DNA of 43,376 nucleotides, taken from positions 1 to 43,376 of the forward strand of contig JASJAX010000005.1 in assembly GCA_030066755.1 (NCBI GenBank). Direction: 5' to 3'. Positions within the stretch are counted from its first letter, which is position 1; each line of letters begins with the position of its first letter. Both the position numbers and the translations under genes were made by a program. This DNA comes from Acidimicrobiia bacterium (GTDB taxonomy: Bacteria > Actinomycetota > Acidimicrobiia > Spongiisociales > UBA5794). This document shows, piece by piece, positions 1-8,860 of the stretch. The notes beneath the pieces were generated by a model. The model saw nothing but the letters and a program-made list of their open reading frames with translations, was not told the origin of the DNA and did not search any database.

Positions 1-73
1 CCACCACCCCGATGACGCCAATCACCGCAATGACCGAAGCCACCACCAGAACCACCCGCTCAAAGGTCCCCAT
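1..73 (-). CDS. Membrane protein, N-terminal fragment cut by the window edge
   Basis: An ATG at 71-73 opens a reading frame that leaves the window without a stop. It begins MGTFERVVLVV and continues with Val, Ile, Ala and Gly only, which is a signal anchor or first transmembrane segment. A TAACCT box (minus strand, 82-87) lies 8 nt before the ATG, so the message may be leaderless. It is transcribed in the same direction as ctaB and lies just downstream of it, with a heptamer array in between. Too little is visible to assign a family. Confidence 0.5.
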   Translation of the reverse strand, partial: MGTFERVVLVVASVIAVIGVIGVV

Positions 74-111
74 GGACAGGCAGGTTACAGGCGTGGGTGA
101 ACGGCACGGCA

Positions 112-146
112 GTACGGGCGACGTCGTACGTCGTACGTTGTACGCC
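112..146 (+). repeat. Heptamer array, 5 units, downstream of ctaB
   Basis: Five 7-bp units in phase, mostly of the form GTACGTC or GTACGTT, with one divergent unit (CGACGTC). It lies between the ctaB stop and the start of the next minus-strand gene. Confidence 0.8.
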
Positions 147-181
147 TGGCTCCAAGAAGCAGTACCCGGTCAGGAAGCCCG

Positions 182-1090
182 CTACAGCACCAACGCATCC
201 ACCGCCATCATCACGAAGAGCGCCGCGAGATACAGGTTCGAGAAACCGAAGAACCGCATCGACTCTCCGGGACGCCGGTGCAGCCGACGCGCCGCCCGGT
301 ACAGCCAGACACCGAGCACGACCGCAGCGACCAAGTAGATCCAACCGACGGCGCCCGTCGGGTAGAGCAGGAGCGACACCCCGACGAGCACGAGTGTGTA
401 CAGCTCGATTTGCTCGAGTGTCGCCTGTCTCCCGACCACGACCGGCAGCATCGGGACGCCTGCAACGGCGTAGTCGTCTTCGTACCGCAGGGCGAGGGCC
501 CAGAAGTGCGGTGGTGTCCAGAAGAAGATGATGGCAAACATGACCCACGCGGCGACATGGAGATCATTCGTGACTGCGGCCCACCCGACGAGCGCCGGGA
601 CCGCACCGGCGGCGCCCCCAACCACGATGTTCTGCACTGTGCTGCGCTTCAGAATCATCGTGTAGATGAACACATAGAACAGCAGCCCGGACGTCGAGAG
701 AGCGGCTGCGAGCAAGTTCGCCGTCGCCCACAGCCACACGAATCCGGCGATGCCGAGCACCGCCCCGAAGTACAGCGCGGGTTTGGGCGCCACCCGGGCC
801 GACGGCAGCGGCCGGCCCTTCGTTCGCCGCATCACCTGATCGATATCGCGATCGATGACGTTGTTGATGGCGTTGGCGCCACCCGCTGAGAGGGTCCCGC
901 CGATCAGCGTCGCCAGCACGAGCCACGTCGACGGCCAGCCTCCTTGCGCGACGACCATTGCCGGCACCGTGGTGATCAGCAGGAGCTCGATGATGCGCGG
1001 CTTGGTGAGCTCGACATACGCCTTGATGGTGGCGAGCGGTGATGCCGGAGCGGCATGAGGATCGGTGACCCGCACCTTCGGGATGCTCAT
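182..1090 (-). CDS. ctaB: Protoheme IX farnesyltransferase (heme O synthase)
   Basis: This 302-residue integral membrane prenyltransferase of the UbiA superfamily adds a farnesyl group to heme B to give heme O for cytochrome oxidase. The first Asp-rich motif is at residues 76-84 (NNVIDRDID), followed by KGRPLP. The conserved YTxxLKRxTxxNIVVGG segment is near 143-159, and a second Asp motif (YEDDYAVAGVPMLPV) is near 203-217. Hydrophobic helices fill the rest. The ATG at 1090 overlaps the ctaA stop by 4 bp (ATGA), which decides the start over longer upstream options. Together with ctaA it forms a heme A biosynthesis operon. A heptamer array follows its stop. Confidence 0.95.
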   Translation of the reverse strand: MSIPKVRVTDPHAAPASPLATIKAYVELTKPRIIELLLITTVPAMVVAQGGWPSTWLVLATLIGGTLSAGGANAINNVIDRDIDQVMRRTKGRPLPSARVAPKPALYFGAVLGIAGFVWLWATANLLAAALSTSGLLFYVFIYTMILKRSTVQNIVVGGAAGAVPALVGWAAVTNDLHVAAWVMFAIIFFWTPPHFWALALRYEDDYAVAGVPMLPVVVGRQATLEQIELYTLVLVGVSLLLYPTGAVGWIYLVAAVVLGVWLYRAARRLHRRPGESMRFFGFSNLYLAALFVMMAVDALVL

Positions 1091-2100
1091 GCCTCGATCG
1101 CTTCGCCAACGACAACGGGGTTCTCGATGAGCCGAGCGCCAAAGAGCACGAACAACACCCACAGCACGTGTGCGGTCAGCAGGTGGACCACCTGCGACTC
1201 GAGCGGGGTCAGGAGCGCGATGTTCAAGAATCCGATGATGAACTGCGCCCACACGATTCCCTGGATCGCGATGGCGTAGCGGCGCACGTGTTCTCCCCGT
1301 CCGGTTGCGAGGTATCGGGCGATCAGGAAGACCCCGATGCCACCGCCGATCGCGACCACCGGATGAATGCCCCGGATCGCCACCAGGATGGATGCGATCG
1401 GTGTCTCCTCGACAACCACGTCCTCGGCGAAGTACAACGCGTCGGCCAGCGAGTTGATGGCCCCGGTGATTCCGATGAGCGTGATGATCCCGGCGCCCGT
1501 GAGCAGCAGCTTGTGGCTGAATCGGGAGCGGTCGAGCCGGAGCGAACCGCCGCCGGAGGCGTGAAACACGATGAGCGTGAGGGTGAGCACCATCGCGAAG
1601 GTGTTGACGAGGTGGACAGAATCGACGATCACCCGCCCAATCGACGCATCACCCTCGACCCAGCCGAAGACGACGAGCATCGCTCCGAGGATCACCTCGA
1701 TGACGAAGAACACCACGGCCCACACCGTCACCCGCCACAGTGAGTTCGAGCGACGGTAGGCGTCGGCGAAACCGGCGGGCGTGAGCAACCGACCGACGGC
1801 GGCGAGGGCATCCGACCCGTCCGACCATCCTCGCCGCCGCCATGCGCCAAGGACGATTGCGATATACCCGAATCCGAGGACGACGGTGAGAATGCGGTGC
1901 GTGAACTCCACGCCGGTCTGGAGGTCGGAGATCGACGGAATGAGCGAGCCGTCGCAACGCGGCCAGGTCTCTCCACAACCGGCGCCCGATTCGGTTGCCT
2001 GCACGATGTCACCGGAGATGATCACCAGGATGGTGAAGCCAAGGACGATCCACGCCAGAACGGAGAACCGATCGGTGCGGGTGGTGGCCGGCGCTGACAT
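1087..2100 (-). CDS. ctaA: Heme A synthase (COX15/CtaA family)
   Basis: This 337-residue polytopic membrane protein oxidises the methyl group of heme O to a formyl group, giving heme A for aa3-type cytochrome oxidase. An extracytoplasmic Cys pair (C42 and C49, within GCGETWPRC) follows the first helix, as in Bacillus-type CtaA. EFTHR (His68) then supplies a heme ligand, and further His residues lie in VHLVNTF, IRGIHPV and VVHLLTAH. About eight hydrophobic helices are visible. Translation is coupled to ctaB by a 4-bp overlap. It diverges from the kelch-like gene across about 110 bp. The start ATG is at 2098-2100. Confidence 0.94.
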   Translation of the reverse strand: MSAPATTRTDRFSVLAWIVLGFTILVIISGDIVQATESGAGCGETWPRCDGSLIPSISDLQTGVEFTHRILTVVLGFGYIAIVLGAWRRRGWSDGSDALAAVGRLLTPAGFADAYRRSNSLWRVTVWAVVFFVIEVILGAMLVVFGWVEGDASIGRVIVDSVHLVNTFAMVLTLTLIVFHASGGGSLRLDRSRFSHKLLLTGAGIITLIGITGAINSLADALYFAEDVVVEETPIASILVAIRGIHPVVAIGGGIGVFLIARYLATGRGEHVRRYAIAIQGIVWAQFIIGFLNIALLTPLESQVVHLLTAHVLWVLFVLFGARLIENPVVVGEAIEA

Positions 2101-2211
2101 GGCCGGAAGGGTACCCCTGCAGCGGCCACACCTCCAGATGGGCGCCTGCCCCCGCGGCAACGGGCCTCCGTATCTAGCCTTTCCGCAGGACCGCGGCACG
2201 GCGGAGGTGGA

Positions 2212-4500
2212 GTGAAGGACCAGGGACGACCGAGCGGCTTGCTGCTCGCGGCCGTTGTCGGTCTCGGGCTGGCCGCCATCGCCCTGGTCTTCTCGGCGGG
2301 ACAGTCGAACTCCACTCCCACGATCGCGCCGGCCCCGCTGGCGGCAACGGCTCCACCGACAACGACCCCGATGTTGGACACACCGACGTCGACCGTCGTC
2401 TCGCCGCCCACCACTTCGATCTCGTTCCCTCCCCCGGCGACCGTGGAGGCGGCCCCGGGTTGGCGAGCTGCACCCGGCGGACCCGCACGGCAGCGGTTCG
2501 GCGCAACGCCGCTGTGGACTTCGGCGGGCTTGCTCATCTGGGGTGGCGGCAGCGTCGACGGCGAAGTCACGGCCGCAACGACGCTCTACCACCGCCAGAT
2601 CGGGGGCAATCCCTGGGTCGAACTGCCCGAGTCGCCCCTGCCGGGGGGCTCCGAATCGCTCCTCGTCGAGAACGCGACCACAGTCCTGGCGTTCTCGAAG
2701 ACGGGCGCGGCGAGGTACGACATCGATGAGGAGAAGTGGGATCCACCATTCGAAACCCCCCTCGCCCAGCCGTTGTCCGGCAGCTGGACGGGAACCGAGA
2801 CGCTCGTCGTCGGCGTGGAGCAGCGTGCCCCGGGGGTGGCGCGTCTGAGTGCCATAGCAATCGACCCCAACGGAGGATGTTGCCGCTTGCTCGCTGAGCC
2901 ACCCATCGATCTGAACCGGGGCTGGACGTTCTGGACCGGCGACCGTCTCCTGCTCATCGGCGGTCGGTTCGATGGGAACACCAATGCTCCGATCGATGAC
3001 CGGCCCGGGTTTGCGGAGTACGACCCGGCCACTGACCAGTGGACGGTGCTGCCGTCCCCGAACCTCGAAGGGGTTCAGGCGCTCGCTGCGGAGTGGAACG
3101 GCACCGAGTTGATCGTGTGGGACTACCTCACGCAGGCAGCAGCGTGGCATCCCGAACGCGGTTGGCGTGAGCTCCCGAACCTCCCACTCGATCAGACCGA
3201 GTGCTATCCGGAGGGAGCGGCCGCACACGGCAAGGTGTTCGCCTTCTCCTGTGGCCAGGCGGCGTACTTCGATGGTGCGGCCGACCGCTGGGTCCAGATG
3301 TGGGCTCCCCCGTGGGAGTCGGTGACGTCCGGTTGGTGTAGTCCCGCAGGGACCGCCGACGAGACCACTGACGTCTATCTGTGGTGTGCCCCGTCCTTTG
3401 GGGGACAGCCGGTGTTGTGGGAGATCGACCTCGACCGGATCGAGACGATCGCGGTGAGCAGACCGGCCGAGGAGTCCATGTGGGAGCTTGTACCACACCC
3501 GGAATGGTCGGACCGGGCCTGGGCGTCGCTCGTGTGGACGGACACCGAGCTCATCGTGTGGGGTGGGTTCGACGGCGCCGAAGAGATCCTCGACGGCTGG
3601 GCCTACGAGCCGTCCTCGGGGCGGCTCCACCGGATTCCCGATTCCGGTCCACCGGGCGGTCGGGTCGGCCAGACGGCGGTTTGGACGGGCGACTTCATGG
3701 CGGTGTGGCGCGGCGACGTGGACACGTGGGATCCGAATCGCCTCGAGTGGGCCGGGGGCAGCCGGGTCGCCGGCCCTCTGGTCCACCCAGGCAACACCGC
3801 CCTCTGGACGGGGGATGAGATCCTCTTCTGGGGAACACGCAATTGGTACGGGGCCTCCGAACGAGGCGCCGGCTACAACCTCGACGAATGGCGCGAGCTG
3901 CCGACATCACCTCTCGAGCCGCGCAGCAACGCCGTCGTCGTGTGGTCGGGCGACGGCCGGTACGTCTGGGCGAACGACGCCATGTATGTCTGGGGCGGGT
4001 TCGTGACCGGGGGACCCAACGGCATCCAGCCGGCGCAGGACGGTGCCCGGTACTCACCCGTCGACGACGCATGGCAGTGGCTCCCGGACTTGCCCGAGGG
4101 CGTCCATCTCGAGCATCCGGTTGGCGGGTTTGTCGCCGGCGAGTTCATCGTCGTCGGAGTCGATCGGCGACGATCCGGCGACGTGCCGGTCGTGACCGGT
4201 GCGGCCTACGACCCCATGACCAACACCTGGCGTGCGATCGCCGACCTTCCGGGACCCATCGTGGACGGCGAGGGCCTGGCAGGGTCCATCGCGGCCGTCG
4301 CTGCCGGCGACGAGTTGGCCGTCTGGCTTCCGCAATGGTCGTTCGGTGATGAACCGGGGATTGCGTTCTACTCCCCCGATCGTGACGAGTGGACGCGCCA
4401 CCACGGTGCACCGGCCGACGCCTATAGCCCCCAGCTCGTCTGGACCGGCGAGCAGGTGGCGGCGCTCACGCCGGCCGGCCTCGTGCTGTTGACCCCTTGA
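2212..4500 (+). CDS. Membrane-anchored or secreted kelch-like beta-propeller protein
   Basis: A 762-residue protein starts at a GTG with AGGTGG close upstream. Residues 9-28 form a hydrophobic signal anchor or signal peptide, followed by a Thr/Pro-rich linker to about residue 85. The rest is a series of kelch-like blades. Recurrent patterns are L(I/F)xWGG or WTG strands followed by YDPxxxxW turns, for example near 270 (FAEYDPATDQW), 440-460 (IVWGGFDGAEE), 590-640 and 690-700. It probably faces outward and binds a ligand or partner. No catalytic residues are evident. It ends directly against the stop of the convergent methyltransferase gene, leaving no gap. Confidence 0.75.
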   Translation: MKDQGRPSGLLLAAVVGLGLAAIALVFSAGQSNSTPTIAPAPLAATAPPTTTPMLDTPTSTVVSPPTTSISFPPPATVEAAPGWRAAPGGPARQRFGATPLWTSAGLLIWGGGSVDGEVTAATTLYHRQIGGNPWVELPESPLPGGSESLLVENATTVLAFSKTGAARYDIDEEKWDPPFETPLAQPLSGSWTGTETLVVGVEQRAPGVARLSAIAIDPNGGCCRLLAEPPIDLNRGWTFWTGDRLLLIGGRFDGNTNAPIDDRPGFAEYDPATDQWTVLPSPNLEGVQALAAEWNGTELIVWDYLTQAAAWHPERGWRELPNLPLDQTECYPEGAAAHGKVFAFSCGQAAYFDGAADRWVQMWAPPWESVTSGWCSPAGTADETTDVYLWCAPSFGGQPVLWEIDLDRIETIAVSRPAEESMWELVPHPEWSDRAWASLVWTDTELIVWGGFDGAEEILDGWAYEPSSGRLHRIPDSGPPGGRVGQTAVWTGDFMAVWRGDVDTWDPNRLEWAGGSRVAGPLVHPGNTALWTGDEILFWGTRNWYGASERGAGYNLDEWRELPTSPLEPRSNAVVVWSGDGRYVWANDAMYVWGGFVTGGPNGIQPAQDGARYSPVDDAWQWLPDLPEGVHLEHPVGGFVAGEFIVVGVDRRRSGDVPVVTGAAYDPMTNTWRAIADLPGPIVDGEGLAGSIAAVAAGDELAVWLPQWSFGDEPGIAFYSPDRDEWTRHHGAPADAYSPQLVWTGEQVAALTPAGLVLLTP

Positions 4501-5268
4501 TCACCGTTTGCGAAGGTTCCAGACCTGCTCGCTCGGATAGTCGTTTGACCAGTCGGCCGTTGCGAAGAATCGGACCTCCGAGCCACGGTGCGGCGCTTGG
4601 AGCTCGTGGTACGCCACGACGTCGAACCCAACGTCGTCGAAGAGCCGCATCCAATCCGAGATCGGCAGATTGAACTCGGTGCCGCGGTCGTCGCCGTCGT
4701 CCCAGTCGATGCGATGCATCCCGAAGTACGGGTTCATCAATTGGAGAGTGGCCGGATCGTCGGCGCTCCAGTCCTGGGTGAGCATCACAAACGGGTGGTT
4801 GCCGAGGAAGACGAGCCTCCCGCCGGGCCGGAGGAGACGGTGGGCTTCCGGGATCCACACATAGGGGTCGGCCCAGATGGCGGCGCCGTATTCGGAGATG
4901 GCGAAGTCGAACGACTCATCCGGGAACGGCACGGTCTCTGCGTTGCCGTGGATCAACTCGAGCTGGACACCATGCTCGTCGGCGAGCCGTCGGGCGGTGG
5001 CGAGTTGCTGCTCGGAGTTGTCGATCCCGACGGCGTCGGCCCCGCGCCGAATCATCCACGCCGAGACGTAGCCGGTGCCGCAGCCGAGTTCGATCGTCCG
5101 CATGCCGGTCATGTCGTTCGGGAGCAGGTGGAGCTCCTCCTCGGGAATCCCCCACATGCCCCAGCTGACGGGGCCGGTCCAATTGCGCTCCCCCGACTCG
5201 ACCCAGGCATGCGCCCACTTGTCCCAATGCTCGCGGTTCGTCAGCACGTAGTCAGGGAGGTCGCTCAT
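4501..5268 (-). CDS. Class I SAM-dependent methyltransferase
   Basis: A 255-residue soluble protein of the Methyltransf_11/UbiE type. Motif I (IELGCGTGYVSAWM) lies near residues 60-73 and binds S-adenosylmethionine. An acidic residue follows at the end of strand 2 (VGID). Motif post-II is FDFAISEYGAAIW and motif III is LLRPGGRLVFLGN. The substrate is unknown. No good Shine-Dalgarno sequence precedes the ATG at 5268. It converges on the kelch-like gene, and its upstream region holds a large inverted repeat. Confidence 0.85.
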   Translation of the reverse strand: MSDLPDYVLTNREHWDKWAHAWVESGERNWTGPVSWGMWGIPEEELHLLPNDMTGMRTIELGCGTGYVSAWMIRRGADAVGIDNSEQQLATARRLADEHGVQLELIHGNAETVPFPDESFDFAISEYGAAIWADPYVWIPEAHRLLRPGGRLVFLGNHPFVMLTQDWSADDPATLQLMNPYFGMHRIDWDDGDDRGTEFNLPISDWMRLFDDVGFDVVAYHELQAPHRGSEVRFFATADWSNDYPSEQVWNLRKR

Positions 5269-5321
5269 GAGGAGAAGGCTAGGGGGAGGAAGTTGCGAGT
5301 AGCGAGACGGGACGGTCCGCT

Positions 5322-5511
5322 GGATCCCCCTCCCTTTCAGGGAGGGGTGGCCTCCACGAAGTGGAGGTCGGGGAGGGTCTCAGGAGTGATCGCGAAAAGG
5401 CTGAGCCCATACACCACCTGATGACCAGCGAAACGGCCGACGTGCACAACGGTGGAGACCCTCCCCTGGCTGCTCCGCAGCCTGTCCCCGCCCTACAAGG
5501 GCGGGGGATCC
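5322..5511. repeat. Composite inverted element with two ~58-bp imperfect arms
   Basis: The left arm (5322-5381) and right arm (5454-5511) are imperfect reverse complements with the same ends: GGATCC outside and GGGTCTC inside. Each arm folds into two adjacent hairpins. In the left arm these are CCCCTCCC/GGGAGGGG (5327-5347) and CCTCCAC-GAA-GTGGAGG (5351-5367). In the right arm they are GGCTGC-TCC-GCAGCC (5468-5482) and CCCCGCCC/GGGCGGGG (5486-5506). The 72-bp centre has no convincing gene. Two partial heptamer units (5292-5305) precede it and a full array (5520-5547) follows it. It looks like a non-autonomous palindromic repeat. Confidence 0.6.
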
Positions 5512-5519
5512 GTGGCTAC

Positions 5520-5547
5520 CGACTACTGACGACCGATTACTGACGAC
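5520..5547 (-). repeat. Heptamer array, 4 units, overlapping the acyl-CoA dehydrogenase 3' end
   Basis: On the plus strand the units are CGACTAC, TGACGAC, CGATTAC and TGACGAC, read as GTCGTCA-type on the minus strand. The gene's TAA stop (5537-5539) and its last Ser-Arg-Gln codons lie inside the array. Confidence 0.75.
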
Positions 5548-7285
5548 TCACTCCCCCATCCTCACCCAAGCACGCGTCGACTCGATCGAGGAGCAGCGGG
5601 TCGTCGCCGGGGACGTACTCGGGATCGAGGGTGGTGGAGGCCAGCAGGCCGGCTGCTGCCGTGAGTTCGTCGGCCACGGGACCCGGGCGGAAATTCTCGG
5701 CCACCTCGAGCATGTGGGCGACCTGGAACGACCGCACCAAGGCGACGAGATGCTCACGGAAGTGCAGCGCGCCGTACGCCGTATCCTCGACCGAACGAGT
5801 GATCCTGCCGACCAGGTCCTCGAGCGCAGCCTCGGCAACCTGGGCGATCGCCCCACGCTCCGGGTCGGCGATGGACTTGAGGGTACGGCCGATGCGATCC
5901 ACCACGACTCCGGCAAGTCCAAGCCGGCCCATGTCCCGAAGAACCTGGGCGGTGAGGACATTGTGGGTGCCCTCCCACTGCTCGTAGACGACGCAGTCGC
6001 GCAGCAGTCGTGGCAACACGCTGAAGTCCTCGATCGCACCATTCCCGCCCAGGATCTCGATGGCGCTGCGCACGAGATCCGTTGCCGACACGGAGCACTC
6101 GAGCTTGTTCGCGTTCACGAGGAATCGGTGGAACGCAACATCATCCGTTTCCGCAGGGGCCCCGCCCATGGCGTCGACATCAACCGCTTCGTCGAGCGCC
6201 GTCAGCGCCCAGGTCGAGTGGAGCGCCGCAAGCCAGCGCACCTTCATCGTCGCCAGCTGATGCCTCACGAGCGGGAATGAGCCGATCGTTTGACCGAATG
6301 CACGACGGTGTGCGGCATATCCGACCGCTTCCGTATACGCCCGGCGCATGATGCCCACGTTGCCGATGGCGTTCATCCACCTGCTCGTGTTGAGCATGGC
6401 CGAGACCATGATCTTGAAGCCGTCCGAGACATCCCCGACTGGATACGCAACGGCTCCATCGAAGTCGATCTCAGCCGAGGCCATCGACGTCGTACCCAGC
6501 TTGTCTTTCAGGCGACGGATCGAGAACCCATTGGGCTTGCCGTCGATCAGTCGGGGGACCACGAACGTTCCAAGCCCCGCCGTGCCGGAATCGGCGGCGT
6601 CCGGGCGAGCCGTGATGAGGAATACATCGGCGTCGGCAACCGAGCAGAACCACTTCTCGCCGGTGATCCGATACGTTCCATCGCCGGAGGGAGCGGCACG
6701 GACCGCGTTGGCACCGACATCCGACCCGCCCTGCACCTCGGTCAGGAACTGTGCCCCGCGCCACGCCTGTGAGTAGTCGTACTCCGTGAGCCTCGGTAGG
6801 AAGGCCGCTTGGAGCTCGGGCGAGGCCGCTCGTCGCAGCACCCGGATGAGGCCCGTCGTGCACGTTGCCGGGCACATGTGCCCCATCTCGCCCTCGAGCG
6901 AGGTCAGATAGAGCAGCACAAATTGCTCGAAAGATCCGCCGGCCGAGGCGGACCGAGCGACGAGGCCGGCGTCCCACAACACGGCTCCCGCCCGCTCGTA
7001 GTCGGACGTGAAGATGACCCGTTCGACCCGCTCACCGGATCCGTCGTACTTCTCCAATCGCGGAGGATGGTGCTGGTAGGCCGCCACTGCAGGCGAGACC
7101 ATGGCGACCATCGACGCCCCGAACTCACGTCCAATGGCGTCGACGTCGGCTCGCCGCACTCCCGAGAGCGAGTGGTCTGCCAGCGCACGAAGGTGATGGT
7201 CGGTCGTGTACGGATCGAACACGCTGCGCGCCCGCCAGGCTGCATGGTCGAGGCGTGCCGCCTCCGGAGATGGCCGCTGCGTCAT
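5537..7285 (-). CDS. Acyl-CoA dehydrogenase family protein (long, AidB-like form)
   Basis: A 582-residue flavoprotein, longer than the usual 380-400. Residues TEVQGGSDVGAN and GEKWFCS correspond to the FAD and substrate-binding middle domain. The C-terminal helical domain carries GGNGAIEDFSVLPRLLRDCVVYEQWEGT, whose Glu-Gly-Thr turn is typical of the family. A roughly 130-residue extension follows, as in AidB and some long-chain enzymes. The likely reaction is alpha,beta-dehydrogenation of an acyl-CoA, but an alkylation-response role cannot be excluded. The ATG at 7285 (MTQRPSP) is preferred over an upstream GTG at 7363. The final residues VSRQ are encoded by a heptamer array. Confidence 0.85.
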   Translation of the reverse strand: MTQRPSPEAARLDHAAWRARSVFDPYTTDHHLRALADHSLSGVRRADVDAIGREFGASMVAMVSPAVAAYQHHPPRLEKYDGSGERVERVIFTSDYERAGAVLWDAGLVARSASAGGSFEQFVLLYLTSLEGEMGHMCPATCTTGLIRVLRRAASPELQAAFLPRLTEYDYSQAWRGAQFLTEVQGGSDVGANAVRAAPSGDGTYRITGEKWFCSVADADVFLITARPDAADSGTAGLGTFVVPRLIDGKPNGFSIRRLKDKLGTTSMASAEIDFDGAVAYPVGDVSDGFKIMVSAMLNTSRWMNAIGNVGIMRRAYTEAVGYAAHRRAFGQTIGSFPLVRHQLATMKVRWLAALHSTWALTALDEAVDVDAMGGAPAETDDVAFHRFLVNANKLECSVSATDLVRSAIEILGGNGAIEDFSVLPRLLRDCVVYEQWEGTHNVLTAQVLRDMGRLGLAGVVVDRIGRTLKSIADPERGAIAQVAEAALEDLVGRITRSVEDTAYGALHFREHLVALVRSFQVAHMLEVAENFRPGPVADELTAAAGLLASTTLDPEYVPGDDPLLLDRVDACLGEDGGVSRQ

Positions 7286-7349
7286 GGTGATGTCAGTGTC
7301 GCACAGAACGTTGGAGCCGGACCAACGATTCTCGGCAACCGGTGTCCCG

Positions 7350-7355
7350 TAGAAT
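7350..7355 (+). promoter_or_regulatory. -10 box TAGAAT of the small peptide gene
   Basis: TAGAAT matches the actinobacterial -10 consensus and lies about 25 bp before the GTG start at 7381, leaving a short leader that contains GGGGAGG. No clear -35 box is visible. Confidence 0.4.
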
Positions 7356-7380
7356 GGATGCACACTGCAGGGGAGGTCCC

Positions 7381-7467
7381 GTGAAGAAGCTCGTCATGCT
7401 CCTCATCCTCGGCGGCATTGCGTTCGCCGTCATCAAGATGATGAACGTGGAGACTCAGGCTCGCTGA
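7381..7467 (+). CDS. Small single-pass membrane peptide, 28 residues
   Basis: The GTG start has a strong ribosome binding site (GGGGAGG) six bases upstream and a TAGAAT -10 box. The peptide starts MKKLVMLLILGG, has one hydrophobic helix over residues 4-18, then KMMNVETQAR at the C-terminus. The two lysines predict an N-in orientation or a short signal anchor. It recalls the very short actinobacterial membrane peptides with a lysine start and one helix, but I cannot assign a family. It stands between the divergent acyl-CoA dehydrogenase and the convergent hydrolase. Its good translation signals are the main support. Confidence 0.6.
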   Translation: MKKLVMLLILGGIAFAVIKMMNVETQAR

Positions 7468-7477
7468 GTCGGTCCGT

Positions 7478-8392
7478 TCAGCCCTCGGCGAACCGACCGA
7501 TCGCCTCGACGTAGGCATCCGGTCGCGACAGGATCGACTCGTGGCGCGATCCGTGCAGCTCAATCACCTCGGGATCGTCGAGCAATGCTGCCAATTCGTA
7601 CTGCGTTCGTGCAGGTACGACTTGGTCTGCCGTCGGGATGATGACCATCGTCGGGACGTCGATCCGCCCGACCCCTCTGCGGTTGTCGAATCGCCACGCG
7701 GCGAAACCCGCCTCGTAGAACAGTGCGGGATCGCGTCGCATGAGACCTTCCCACATCCAGCGCACGTGCTCGCGTCCAATGCCGCCCCCACGCTGCACGA
7801 TCGTTGTGGTCGCCAGCGAGAGCTCGTGACGGCTGATCCGGGCAATCGCCCGCGTTGCCCGCATGCCGAACCACGCCGCGAGGCGCAGCTGATCAATGGG
7901 CCGTGCCGCCGTGCCCGCTAGCACGAGCCGACGAACGAACCGGGGGTGGGCCACAGCGAGGACTTGGGCGACCATGCCGCCCAGCGAGTACCCGACCACC
8001 GTCGCCTGACGCACGCCGACGGCATCGAGGACCCCGGCCACGTCACCGGCGAGATCGTCGACCGAGAAGCCCGAGCGAATCCAATCGCTCCGACCGTGAT
8101 TGCGGAGATCGGGGATGACGAGGCGGAAGCGGGTCGACAGCTCGGGAATGATGCGATGGAACGTCATCTCCCCATCGAGACTCCAACCATGGATGAGCAC
8201 GATCGTGGGCGCATCCTCCGGTCCGGTTTCGCGAACGAAGAATTCTCGTTCACCAACGAAGACGCTCCGACCCGGGATCCGCAAGGGACGTTCCTGGTGG
8301 AGTGGGTAACGCGGCGTCGTCTCGGGTCCGGCAATTCGCCAGGCCAGCCAAGCCCCAAGGACGCCTGCCGCAAGGGTGCGTAGCCGCTTCAT
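7478..8392 (-). CDS. Alpha/beta hydrolase
   Basis: A 304-residue protein with a short N-terminal hydrophobic stretch (residues 5-22) that may anchor it to the membrane. The fold markers are HGWSLDG (oxyanion loop, near 69-75), GYSLGG with the nucleophile Ser (near 138-143), Asp in PTADQVVP (near 259) and His in GSRHES (near 284). The catalytic triad is therefore complete. The substrate is unknown; small esters, lactones or halides are possible. It is the last gene of the selD-ferredoxin-hydrolase operon, with a 6-bp gap. Confidence 0.85.
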   Translation of the reverse strand: MKRLRTLAAGVLGAWLAWRIAGPETTPRYPLHQERPLRIPGRSVFVGEREFFVRETGPEDAPTIVLIHGWSLDGEMTFHRIIPELSTRFRLVIPDLRNHGRSDWIRSGFSVDDLAGDVAGVLDAVGVRQATVVGYSLGGMVAQVLAVAHPRFVRRLVLAGTAARPIDQLRLAAWFGMRATRAIARISRHELSLATTTIVQRGGGIGREHVRWMWEGLMRRDPALFYEAGFAAWRFDNRRGVGRIDVPTMVIIPTADQVVPARTQYELAALLDDPEVIELHGSRHESILSRPDAYVEAIGRFAEG

Positions 8393-8398
8393 CGTGTG

Positions 8399-8860
8399 TC
8401 AGGCCTCGTCATCAGCGTTGCCGATCAACGGATCCCAGGCAAACGCAAACTCCTCAACCACCCGCCCGCCGACGAGGTGCTCCTCCACGATACGCTCGAC
8501 GACGTCGGGCGACACCGAGTGGTACCAGATCCCGTCGGGGTAGACGACGGCGATCGGCCCTTGTTCGCACACCCGGAGGCAATCGGCTTTGGTCCGCAGG
8601 ATCCGCCCGTCGCCCGGCGGAGTCTCAGGAGGCGGTTCGTCGACGTTGCGAGATCTCCACGGCGGTGGCGGCGAGGTCAGATCCAGTCGCTTCACCGCAC
8701 GCTTCAGCGCCACCCAGGAATCGGCACCCGCTTCAGTTGTGGCGCATTTGGGCGTCGACGGCTCAGCACACAGGAAGATGTGACGCTCGATTCCACCGAT
8801 CGACATCGCCGACGCGATCTTCACGAGACGATCGTCGGCGTTGGCGCGAGTTGCGTCCAT
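8399..8860 (-). CDS. Thioredoxin-like (2Fe-2S) ferredoxin
   Basis: A 153-residue protein with the Cys pattern of the thioredoxin-like ferredoxins: C31 and C39 ([11 protein letters not shown]) and C94 and C98 (CLRVC). The second pair is followed by [20 protein letters not shown], the usual signature. A Pro-rich insertion (residues 60-85) separates the pairs. It probably transfers electrons in the cytoplasm. The ATG at 8860 overlaps the selD stop by one base (TGATG); a GTG one codon earlier is also possible. Its position between selD and a hydrolase suggests co-transcription with selenophosphate synthesis. Confidence 0.85.
   Translation of the reverse strand: MDATRANADDRLVKIASAMSIGGIERHIFLCAEPSTPKCATTEAGADSWVALKRAVKRLDLTSPPPPWRSRNVDEPPPETPPGDGRILRTKADCLRVCEQGPIAVVYPDGIWYHSVSPDVVERIVEEHLVGGRVVEEFAFAWDPLIGNADDEA

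Noticed and set aside
182-1252. Longer ctaB start at 1252
   Set aside because: The extra 54 residues are the ctaA 3' coding sequence in another frame; the ATGA overlap at 1087-1090 is the better start.
5361-5543. A 60-residue plus-strand frame inside the inverted element
   Set aside because: It is composed of repeat arm and heptamer sequence, with no independent coding signal.
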